From assembly GCA_015063165.1 (NCBI GenBank), contig SUSZ01000011.1, positions 1-57,625 on the forward strand: a stretch of 57,625 nucleotides of DNA, read 5' to 3'. This stretch comes from Thermoplasmata archaeon (GTDB lineage Archaea > Thermoplasmatota > Thermoplasmata > Methanomassiliicoccales > Methanomethylophilaceae). How positions within the stretch are numbered: the first letter of the stretch is position 1; every line of letters starts with the position of its first letter. The notes below the pieces were generated by a model. The model was not told where the DNA came from and did not search any database. It was given only the letters and a program-made list of their open reading frames with translations. This document shows positions 50,500 through 57,625 of this stretch, piece by piece. Position numbers and translations under genes: made by a program.

Positions 50500-52179
50500 A
50501 TGACAGATCAGACAGAGGACACAATCAGGAAGTTCGCTCTGCAGAACGCCGTGTTCTTCAAAGGGAAGGCCAACCCCAAGGCCGTCGTAGGCAAAATCCT
50601 GGGAAGCTGCCCCGAGCTCAGGTCCAAGGCGGCCGAGATCACCCCTCTCATCAACCAGATAGTCGAAGAGGTCAACGGGATGGGCCTCGATGCTCAGACC
50701 AAGGCCCTCCAGGAGATGGACGCGTCCCTCCTCGTGAAGGAAAAGAAGGAGCGCAAGTACGAGCTGCCCGACCTCCAGAACGTTAACGGAAAGGTCGTCA
50801 TGCGCATCGCTCCCGGACCCTCCGGACCTCTCCACATCGGACATACCCGCGTATCCATCCTGAACGACGAGTACGTCAAGAGGTACGGCGGAGACCTGAT
50901 CCTGAGGTTCGAGGACACCAACCCAGAGAAGATCGACCCCGACGCGTACGATATGATTCCCGAGGACCTGGAGTGGCTCGGAGTCAGATGCACCAAGCAG
51001 TTCATCCAGTCCGAAAGGTTCGAGCTCTACTACGACTACACCAGGAAGCTCGTCCAGCAGGGCAACGCCTACGTCTGCACCTGCAACGGGGACCACTGGA
51101 GGGAGCTCAAGGAGAAGAAGACGGCCTGTCCCTGCCGCGACCTTCCCGTCGAGACGCAGATGGAGAGGCTGGACGGCTTCTTCGAGGGCAAATACGCGGA
51201 CGGAGAAGCCGTTGTGGTCGTCAAGACCGACATCTGCCACCCCAACCCCGCCGTTAGGGATTTCGTCGCTCTGAGGCTGGTCTCGCACCCCCACCCGAGG
51301 ACCGGGGACAAGTACATCGCCTATCCGATGATGAACCTCTCGGTGGCCATCGACGACCACGAGATGGGGATGACCCACGTCATCCGCGGAAAGGACCACC
51401 TGAACAACACCTTCAGGCAGGAGTATGTATTCGACTACTTCGGATGGAAGAAGCCAGAGTACTACCATTACGGCCTCGTCAACATCCCCGACACCGTCCT
51501 CAAGACCTCCATCATCAAGCAGAACATCGCGGACGGCCAGTACTCCGGATGGGACGACGTCAGGACCGGGACCGTCAGGGCAATGAAGCGCCGCGGGATC
51601 AAGCCCGAAGCCATCAGGAGGTACTGGGTCGAGTCCGGCATCAAGCCCGTGGACATCCAGTTCTCCTGGGACAACCTGTTCGGAATGAACCGCGACGTCA
51701 TCGACGACATCTCCAACAGGTACTTCTTCGTCAAGGACCCCGTAAGGTACGACATCGACGGCGTCGACAGGATAGTCGGAAGCGCCCCGCTCCACCCCGA
51801 CCACCCAGAGAGGGGCAGCAGGAAGTACGAGCTGGAGTTCCCCCGCACCATATACATCTCCGGAGAGGACTCCTCACTGTTCGCGGACGCCAAGAAGATC
51901 AGGCTCAAGGACCTCTGCAACATCGAGTACGCCCTTCCCGCCAAGTACCTCGGCGACGACGTCTCCATCCTGAAGACCGGGGTCCGCGCAGTCCAGTGGG
52001 TCGGAAAGGAATCGGTGGACGCGTGCATCCTGATGCCCGACGGGACCGTCTCCAAGGGACTGATCGAGAACGCCGTCCTCTCCGAGAAGAACGACATGGT
52101 ACAGCTCGAGAGGATCGGATTCGCCAGGATCGAGAAGAAGAGCGACAAGGGCGTTTCCCTGGTGTTCGCTCACCGCTGA
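50500..52179 (+). CDS. gltX: Glutamyl-tRNA synthetase, archaeal type
   Basis: A 559-residue class I synthetase of the archaeal/eukaryotic GlnRS-like type. APGPSGPLHIGHTR carries the HIGH motif at residues 112-115; LKTSIIKQNI stands at the KMSKS position. A helical N-terminal arm (about 1-95) and a beta-barrel anticodon-binding domain (about 390-559) flank the core. It charges tRNA-Glu and, in archaea, also tRNA-Gln for later amidation. The ATG at 50500 is preferred; 50476 is an in-frame alternative lying in a TATA-like stretch. A terminator follows. Confidence 0.95.
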   Translation: MTDQTEDTIRKFALQNAVFFKGKANPKAVVGKILGSCPELRSKAAEITPLINQIVEEVNGMGLDAQTKALQEMDASLLVKEKKERKYELPDLQNVNGKVVMRIAPGPSGPLHIGHTRVSILNDEYVKRYGGDLILRFEDTNPEKIDPDAYDMIPEDLEWLGVRCTKQFIQSERFELYYDYTRKLVQQGNAYVCTCNGDHWRELKEKKTACPCRDLPVETQMERLDGFFEGKYADGEAVVVVKTDICHPNPAVRDFVALRLVSHPHPRTGDKYIAYPMMNLSVAIDDHEMGMTHVIRGKDHLNNTFRQEYVFDYFGWKKPEYYHYGLVNIPDTVLKTSIIKQNIADGQYSGWDDVRTGTVRAMKRRGIKPEAIRRYWVESGIKPVDIQFSWDNLFGMNRDVIDDISNRYFFVKDPVRYDIDGVDRIVGSAPLHPDHPERGSRKYELEFPRTIYISGEDSSLFADAKKIRLKDLCNIEYALPAKYLGDDVSILKTGVRAVQWVGKESVDACILMPDGTVSKGLIENAVLSEKNDMVQLERIGFARIEKKSDKGVSLVFAHR

Positions 52180-52222
52180 TCAAACACGGATCGCCGAAAG
52201 ACGGTCCTCTGTTAATATTTCA

Positions 52223-52252
52223 GAAGGGCGACCCCGTCGCGGGGCACCCTTC
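52223..52252 (+). terminator. Terminator between gltX and the DtxR-type gene
   Basis: GAAGGG (52223-52228) pairs with CCCTTC (52247-52252), with an inner CCCC/GGGG stem, followed by TTTTTAAA. The structure can end gltX transcripts and also the convergent regulator gene. Confidence 0.75.
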
Positions 52253-52266
52253 TTTTTAAAGGATTG

Positions 52267-52923
52267 TCATTCGTAGACGTCTACGAATATGCAGGACGAG
52301 AACCTGGTGTCAACTGCCAAGGAAGAATCGCCCATCTTGACGATGTGCGGCCCGTTGGTGACAGCGGTCTCCACCAGGATCTCCTTTCCGGGGACGAATC
52401 CCATCATGACCAGCTTCTTCACGACAGCGGAGTCGTTGGAAAGAACGTGGGAGATGCGTCCGCGGGCGCCGCTGGGCATGCTTTCAAGAGGCGTTATCTT
52501 CACGAGGCCCTCGGTGGCGGTCTTGCAGGGGTTGGAGCAGCCCTTGCAGTCGTCGTCTATGCGAGGCCCCATCATCTGGCACATCTTTACGGCGGATTCG
52601 TCCGAGATCGCATGCTCCATCTTGCACGCTTCCTCATGGGCGGTCTGATGGTCTACATCCAGATAGTCGGTCAGGAAACGCTCCAGCACATGATGCTTCT
52701 TGCGTATCTGGCGAGCGTAGTTCAGGCCCTCCTCTGTAAGAGCCATGCCCCTGTACTTCTCGTACTTGACGTAACCCTCCGCAGAGAGGACCTTGACCAT
52801 CTCGCTCACGCTGGCTGGGGATACGTCCATGAACTCGGCAAGCTCGGTGGTCTTGGCGGTACCCTTGCCTTCAGTCAGCCTGAGGATGCTGATAAGGTAG
52901 TCTTCACGGTTAGCGGTTGCCAT
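52267..52923 (-). CDS. DtxR/MntR-family metal-dependent repressor
   Basis: A 218-residue repressor. An N-terminal winged helix (about 1-65, EDYLISILRLTEG...VSPASVSEMVKVL) binds DNA, a dimerisation and metal domain (about 66-140, HHVLERFL, E-E-x-C-x-x-EH) carries the Cys/Glu/His metal ligands, and a C-terminal FeoA/SH3-like domain (about 150-218) closes the protein. An extra cysteine cluster (DCKGCSNPC) sits between. It represses iron or manganese uptake genes when metal is bound. A dyad at 52928-52945, just upstream of its start, suggests it controls its own gene. Confidence 0.9.
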   Translation of the reverse strand: MATANREDYLISILRLTEGKGTAKTTELAEFMDVSPASVSEMVKVLSAEGYVKYEKYRGMALTEEGLNYARQIRKKHHVLERFLTDYLDVDHQTAHEEACKMEHAISDESAVKMCQMMGPRIDDDCKGCSNPCKTATEGLVKITPLESMPSGARGRISHVLSNDSAVVKKLVMMGFVPGKEILVETAVTNGPHIVKMGDSSLAVDTRFSSCIFVDVYE

Positions 52924-52927
52924 TGGA

Positions 52928-52945
52928 CCTTAATCCGATTCAAGG
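52928..52945 (-). promoter_or_regulatory. Candidate DtxR-type operator
   Basis: On the minus strand CCTTGAATCGGATTAAGG is an imperfect 18-base dyad (CCTT...AAGG). It lies between the TATA box (TTTTAAA, near 52946-52953) and the start codon, a place where a bound repressor would block initiation. Self-regulation is inferred from position only. Confidence 0.5.
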
Positions 52946-53029
52946 TTTAAAAGATTTTAGTGATTCCTAATAAATTTCAACGAAGAATCCAAAACTCAGA
53001 ATCTCTAAAAAAAGGGAGAAGAAGTTTGA

Positions 53030-53051
53030 CGGAGAGGCCATAGCCCCTCCG
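53030..53051 (-). terminator. Terminator of the glyA operon
   Basis: CGGAGAGGC-CATA-GCCCCTCCG pairs with one mismatch. On the minus strand it starts about 9 bases after the coiled-coil gene and is followed by TCTCCCTTTTTTTAG. Confidence 0.7.
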
Positions 53052-53059
53052 CATTGACA

Positions 53060-53365
53060 TCACTTCTTGATCTTCTCGATCTCTGCGTTGAGCTCTGCGA
53101 TCTTGGACTTGATGTCCTTGGCCTTGTCGAGGAGACACTTGATGTTGGAGACGTCGAAGGATCCGTCCTTGTCCATGCTCTCGATGACCTTCTCTCCGAT
53201 CTCGGACTTGAGGTTCTTGAGGTCCCTCTCCTGGTCCCTGATCTGAGACTCGAGCTTCGCGATGTCGACCTTGTCGCCGAGCTTGTCGTCGAGGTCGGAA
53301 ACTCCTTCCTTGAACTTGTTCCCGGCCTCTTTCATTCCTTCTCCGACTTTGTCGAGAAATCCCAT
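53060..53365 (-). CDS. Small coiled-coil protein downstream of glyA
   Basis: A 101-residue, highly charged protein starting MGFLDKVGEGMKEAG. It has a long Lys/Glu/Asp-rich helix with heptad spacing (about residues 35-65 and 80-101) and no cysteine-rich or membrane segment. ATG 53365 follows glyA by 14 bases, so the two share a transcript. I recognise no family; a structural or scaffold role for a folate enzyme is conceivable but not shown. Another frame in this interval (Arg/Pro-rich) is a shadow. Confidence 0.7.
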   Translation of the reverse strand: MGFLDKVGEGMKEAGNKFKEGVSDLDDKLGDKVDIAKLESQIRDQERDLKNLKSEIGEKVIESMDKDGSFDVSNIKCLLDKAKDIKSKIAELNAEIEKIKK

Positions 53366-53379
53366 TTGAGTCACTCCTT

Positions 53380-54663
53380 TCATTCGACGAGCTTGTGGTA
53401 TCCGTACGCGGGCTCGCCGGCGTTGAAGCAGTACTGGATCGTGGCGAACTGCTTCTTGAACTCTTTCACGTCCTCCTTCACCTTCTTCGGGTCCTCCTTC
53501 TTCTTGACGACCCTGGCGATGAACGAAGCGACCTCCTTCATGTCGGACTCCTTCATTCCGAGACGGGTCATCTCCTGGGACCCGAGCCTCAGACCGGAGG
53601 GCCTGACGGAGCTGGTGTCGGAGGGCAGCATGTTCTTGTTGCAGATGATGTTGGCGTCCTCGAGCAGCTGGGCGCAGTCCTTTCCGCCTCCGAACTGGGA
53701 GACGTCGACGGCGATGGCGTGGGACCTGGTGAAGCCGAGGTCGGGGCAGAGGACGGGGACTCCGAGCTCGTAGAGGGCCTCTCCGAGAGCGCGGGAATTC
53801 TTGCATGCCTGGGCGGCGTACTCCTTTCCGAAGACGTCCATCTCTGCGAGGGTGATTCCGAGAGCAGCCATCGCGTGGAGGTGGTGGCTGGAGGTGACTC
53901 CGGGGAAGACGGCCTTCTGGATCTTCTTCTCCTGCTCGTCGGTGAGGTTCTGTCCGAGGATCATACCGTGGTTGGGTCCGGGGAAGGTCTTGTGGGTGGA
54001 GGAGGAGACGATGTTTACTCCCTCCCTGAGGGGATCGTGGAACTGTCCTCCGGCGATGAGCCCGAGAACGTGGGCGCAGTCCTCCCAGACAAGGCATCCG
54101 ACCTCGTTGAAGGTGTCCTGGAGCTCCTTGAGGGGCGGAGGGAACAGGAAGACCGAGAGGCCGAACTGGGCGATCTTGGGCTTCTCCTTCTTCAGCAGCT
54201 TGATGGTTCCGTCGACGTCCAGGTTCATGTCCTCGACGTTGAAGGGGTAGTTGACGGAATTGACCGCCCTCTGTCCGAAGGCGCCGAACTCGCAGGTGGA
54301 GATGTGTGCTCCCTGAGCCAGAGCGCAGGTGGTGATGGTGTCTCCAGGGTTGGCGAAAGCGAAAAGGACCGCCATGTTGGCGACAGTACCGGAGATGGGC
54401 CTGACATCGGCGAAGTCCGCTTTGAAGACCTTCTTCGCGAGCTCGATGGCTTTGAGCTCGACCTGGTCGACGTAGATGTTTCCCTGGTAGTAGCGCTTTC
54501 CGGGGAGACCCTCAGCGTACCTGTCGGCGAAATCCGAAATAAGCATCTCTTTAGCAAGGGGGCTCATGAGGTTCTCGGAGGCGATCATGGGGATGCATTC
54601 CTCGAACCACTTGTTGTGAGCCATGACCTTCTCTCTGATGAACTTAGCATCCTCTACAGCCAT
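53380..54663 (-). CDS. glyA: Serine hydroxymethyltransferase
   Basis: A 427-residue PLP enzyme. The N-terminal IPMIASENLMSPL and RYYQGN stretches match the SHMT active-site loops, DVRPISGTVANMAV lines the substrate site, and STHKTFPGPNHG carries the Lys that binds PLP. It interconverts serine and glycine with a one-carbon group on tetrahydromethanopterin or tetrahydrofolate. Its full length matches the archaeal form. It is transcribed leftward with the small coiled-coil gene downstream, and faces the ribB operon across about 180 bases that hold both promoters. Confidence 0.96.
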   Translation of the reverse strand: MAVEDAKFIREKVMAHNKWFEECIPMIASENLMSPLAKEMLISDFADRYAEGLPGKRYYQGNIYVDQVELKAIELAKKVFKADFADVRPISGTVANMAVLFAFANPGDTITTCALAQGAHISTCEFGAFGQRAVNSVNYPFNVEDMNLDVDGTIKLLKKEKPKIAQFGLSVFLFPPPLKELQDTFNEVGCLVWEDCAHVLGLIAGGQFHDPLREGVNIVSSSTHKTFPGPNHGMILGQNLTDEQEKKIQKAVFPGVTSSHHLHAMAALGITLAEMDVFGKEYAAQACKNSRALGEALYELGVPVLCPDLGFTRSHAIAVDVSQFGGGKDCAQLLEDANIICNKNMLPSDTSSVRPSGLRLGSQEMTRLGMKESDMKEVASFIARVVKKKEDPKKVKEDVKEFKKQFATIQYCFNAGEPAYGYHKLVE

Positions 54664-54839
54664 GTGAATCGCTACCGCATCGGACGATTGTCTTATAAGT
54701 TTGCGTACCGACGACCCGATAATGAAACGGAGTTATCGAAAGAACTACCGTTACAACGAGCCAGATTATCAACTAAAAAAATTGTAATTACAATCCGATT
54801 ATTTCCATGAGCACTATTACCCTGCTGATAGTGATCCAA

Positions 54840-55550
54840 ATGGACATAGAAAAGGCATTAGAGGACATCCGCAAGGGGAAGCCGATCCTCGTCTACGACT
54901 TCGACGACAGGGAGAGGGAATCCGATATGACCGTCGCATCCGAATTCGTCACCGGAGAGGTCATCAGGAAAATGAGGAAGGAGGCCGGAGGGCTCATCTG
55001 CACCACCACCCCTTACAAGACCGCGGAAGCCCTGGGACTGCCGTTCATGAGCGACGTTTTCTGGGACGACTGCAAGAAGTATCCGCTTCTCGCGATGATG
55101 GCCCCCACCGACATCCCCTACGACAGGACGAAATCCTCCTTCGGAATTACGATCAACCACAGGAAGACCTACACCGGGATCACCGACAACGACCGTGCCA
55201 TGACCATCAAGGCCTACGCGGAGACGATATTCCAGGACAAGCCGGTCGAGGACATCAGGAAGGACCTCGCGTACAACTTCCGCGCTCCCGGGCACGTCCA
55301 CCTTCTGAACACCTCCGAAAGGATCCTCGAGAACCGCCACGGACACACCGAGCTGTGCACCGCTCTCATGTACATGGCCGGCGTGAAGCCATCGGCGACC
55401 ATCTGCGAGATGATGGGAGACGACGGCGGCTCCATGCACAAGGAGGACGTCAAGAAGTACGCTGACGCCCACGACATCACCATGATCACCGGAAACGATG
55501 TGCAGGAAGCCTGGGCCAAGTGGAAGGCGGCCCACGGCCCGGAACAGTGA
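54840..55550 (+). CDS. ribB: 3,4-dihydroxy-2-butanone 4-phosphate synthase
   Basis: A 236-residue enzyme. YDFDDRERESDMTVASEF carries the acidic Mg and substrate residues, GGLICTTT follows, and RAPGHVHLLNT and GHTELCTALMYMAG complete the active site. It converts ribulose 5-phosphate to the four-carbon unit of riboflavin. The ATG at 54840 is chosen because GTGAT lies just before it; 54807 is an alternative. It is the first of four co-oriented flavin genes, with 4 bases to the next. Confidence 0.95.
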   Translation: MDIEKALEDIRKGKPILVYDFDDRERESDMTVASEFVTGEVIRKMRKEAGGLICTTTPYKTAEALGLPFMSDVFWDDCKKYPLLAMMAPTDIPYDRTKSSFGITINHRKTYTGITDNDRAMTIKAYAETIFQDKPVEDIRKDLAYNFRAPGHVHLLNTSERILENRHGHTELCTALMYMAGVKPSATICEMMGDDGGSMHKEDVKKYADAHDITMITGNDVQEAWAKWKAAHGPEQ

Positions 55551-56450
<900 letters not shown>

Positions 56451-56462
56451 CAGGTGAAAACT

Positions 56463-56876
56463 ATGAAAGAGTACAGGATTGGAATGGCAGTCGCCGAATT
56501 CAACTACGAGGTCACCTCCCTCATGATGGAGAGGGCGAAAGCGGAAGCGGACTTCCTCGGCGTGAAGATAGTCAAGACCGTCAAGGTCCCCGGCGTGTTC
56601 GAGATCCCTATGGCGGTCAAGAAGCTCCTCGAGCAGGACGACATCGACGCAGTCATCACTCTCGGAGCGGTGATCACCGGAGAGACCAAGCACGACGAGG
56701 TCGTCGTCGCACAGGCCTCGAGGAAAATCATGGACCTCGGACTCGAGTACGACAAGCCGGTCGGATTCGGAATCAACGGACCGGGGATGACCGAGCTGCA
56801 GGCCATGGACCGCATCGAAAAGGGACGCGACGTCGTGGACACCGTCGTCAAGATGCTCCAGAGGCTGGAATTCTGA
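56463..56876 (+). CDS. ribH: 6,7-dimethyl-8-ribityllumazine synthase
   Basis: A 137-residue lumazine synthase. FNYEVTSLMMERA and VPGVFEIPMAVKKL flank the ribityl-binding site, and GAVITGETKHDEVVVAQ carries the catalytic His. FGINGPGMTELQAMDR completes the pocket. It condenses the RibB product with the pyrimidine intermediate and often forms icosahedral or pentameric shells. ATG 56463 is preferred over GTG 56454 because AGGTGA stands before it. A terminator ends the operon. Confidence 0.95.
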   Translation: MKEYRIGMAVAEFNYEVTSLMMERAKAEADFLGVKIVKTVKVPGVFEIPMAVKKLLEQDDIDAVITLGAVITGETKHDEVVVAQASRKIMDLGLEYDKPVGFGINGPGMTELQAMDRIEKGRDVVDTVVKMLQRLEF

Positions 56877-56884
56877 AAACAAGG

Positions 56885-56898
56885 CGGGCTCCAGCCCG
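56885..56898 (+). terminator. Terminator of the riboflavin operon
   Basis: CGGGCT-CC-AGCCCG is a tight stem 8 bases after the ribH stop, followed by TCCTTTTTAC. Because the zinc-ribbon gene ends on the opposite strand at 56929, the hairpin may also serve it. Confidence 0.7.
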
Positions 56899-56928
56899 TC
56901 CTTTTTACTTATGATCCGTCAGGAAGGC

Positions 56929-57372
56929 TCACATCCTGACCTGGGTCTTCCCCACGTTGGCCTTGACGATGTCAAACACCGTGGACAGGGGCATCCCGGT
57001 CTCCATGGAGATCTTAAGGCAGCCTTTCCCGGCGAGATACTTCTCCATGACGGCGCTGACGGCGACGGATTCCCTGGAGGTCCTGCCCACCTTGGAATAA
57101 ACGCTCGCATCGTTGACGTTCCAGGAGCGGGTCTTGCACGAAGGACACCTGAGAGGCATGCCGTCCGTTCTGGGGAACCATTTGTGCCCGCAGATCTGGC
57201 ACACGTTGGGCACCGACGGCTTGTCCCAGCAGTGGGAGCCGCAAGAAGGGCACCTGACAGGAGATTCCACGTTGCTGAACCATGCGTACTGACACCTGTT
57301 ACAGACCTTGAGGTCCGACATGCGTTTCCCTCCGTCTGCGCTAGCGTTGCTGTCCGTGTTATAGGTGCTCAT
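56929..57372 (-). CDS. Zinc-ribbon protein with a C-terminal helix-turn-helix-like segment
   Basis: A 147-residue protein. Two tandem zinc ribbons of the CxxC...CPSC type occupy residues 24-85 (CNRC/CPSC and CQIC/CPSC), each followed by a similar W-rich strand (WFSNVE, WFPRTD). The remainder (about 100-147) looks like a helix-turn-helix (ISMETGMPLSTVFDIVKAN). This suits a DNA-binding or transcription-associated protein. Start ATG 57372; an internal ATG at 57321 is possible. The upstream gap to the window end is AT-rich. Confidence 0.7.
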   Translation of the reverse strand: MSTYNTDSNASADGGKRMSDLKVCNRCQYAWFSNVESPVRCPSCGSHCWDKPSVPNVCQICGHKWFPRTDGMPLRCPSCKTRSWNVNDASVYSKVGRTSRESVAVSAVMEKYLAGKGCLKISMETGMPLSTVFDIVKANVGKTQVRM

Positions 57373-57516
57373 GGTATCACGTCAATTGGAAGTATCTTCC
57401 AATCATCATATTATTACACGTATATTTTAACCTTTAGGCTGTTGGACTATAGATAAAACATGAAAATATGTTGGAAATTATCCTTTCAAAATTAATCACC
57501 GGTGATGTTATATTTT

Positions 57517-57625
57517 TTAGTTGATATTTTGTCTATAAAGAAAAGACATGACCTCGCCGATACTCCAAACATGATCTGTCAGACCAATTTCCATGGCAGG
57601 AGTTACAGCCTTGCGCTTTCCGTTG
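57517..57625 (-). CDS. C-terminal end of a probable transposase (cut by the window edge)
   Basis: On the minus strand the last 36 codons end in VWSIGEVMSFLYRQNIN and a TAA at 57519-57517. The part TPAMEIGLTDHVWS resembles the C-terminal tail of DDE-type transposases of insertion sequences. The open frame runs out of the window at 57625, so the rest of the gene, and whether it is intact, cannot be seen. No inverted repeat could be matched. Confidence 0.45.
   Translation of the reverse strand, partial: NGKRKAVTPAMEIGLTDHVWSIGEVMSFLYRQNIN

Overview
The window is a stretch of archaeal chromosome. It carries a TATA-binding protein gene, archaeal-type glutamyl-tRNA synthetase, archaeal riboflavin synthase, AT-rich TATA-type promoters and GGTGA-type ribosome binding sites. 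It also encodes methanol methyltransferase (mtaB, mtaC) and the corrinoid reductive activase RamA, with no mcr, mtr or other methanogenesis operon in view. A moderately GC-rich, methyl-reducing methanogen that also carries plant-polysaccharide-type adhesins best fits the order Methanomassiliicoccales (Thermoplasmata), probably a gut or rumen lineage. That assignment is inference from gene content.

Layout. 0.2-3.3 kb: a secreted transglutaminase-like protein whose frame is cut by an in-frame TGA, rubredoxin, a CadC-like ArsR repressor coupled to a micro membrane protein, and a Sel1-repeat protein. 3.4-12.1 kb: the most unusual block, a tightly packed six-gene operon of Hsp70-VWA fusion, J-like/zinc-ribbon/FN3-like protein, beta-rich protein, zinc-ribbon GTPase, GrpE-like protein and a lidless Hsp70. 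12.1-15.4 kb: UspA, then mtaC-mtaB with paired inverted repeats upstream and tandem hairpins downstream. 15.4-22.8 kb: cell-surface genes (secreted acidic protein, DUF4956, VTC domain, two Cthe_2159-type adhesins, one with Ig-like repeats). 23-30.2 kb: tbp, tRNA-Cys, pyrK-pyrD, a SufS-type cysteine desulfurase, three pilin-like proteins, thpR, a low-molecular-weight phosphatase and a 34-residue membrane peptide.

30.2-36.8 kb: a large Sel1 protein, MFS transporter, PQ-loop-like protein, tandem DUF362 ferredoxin-like paralogues and a divergent AdoMet decarboxylase. 37-40 kb: a nitrate/sulfonate-type ABC transporter whose binding protein looks circularly permuted. 40-43.4 kb: ramA behind a G3E (CobW-like) GTPase and a His-rich metal-binding protein. 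43.7-49.7 kb: a UbiD decarboxylase, PAPS-reductase-like/ferredoxin fusion, cysE, serpin operon and an esterase. 49.8-57.6 kb: an iron-sulfur flavoprotein, gltX, a DtxR regulator, glyA with a small coiled-coil protein, the riboflavin/FAD operon ribB-ribL-ribC-ribH, a zinc-ribbon protein, and the truncated C-terminus of a probable transposase at the window edge.

How it fits together. MtaB/MtaC demethylate methanol, RamA rescues oxidised corrinoid, and the G3E/His-rich pair may handle a metal for that machinery. CysE, the PAPS-reductase-like protein and SufS point to cysteine and sulfur handling. The Hsp70/GrpE/GTPase/VWA block looks like a dedicated chaperone-GTPase signalling or defence module rather than housekeeping DnaK, and is the best candidate for an undescribed system here. 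The permuted binding protein is the next most striking observation. All functions are read from sequence features only; no homology search could be run.
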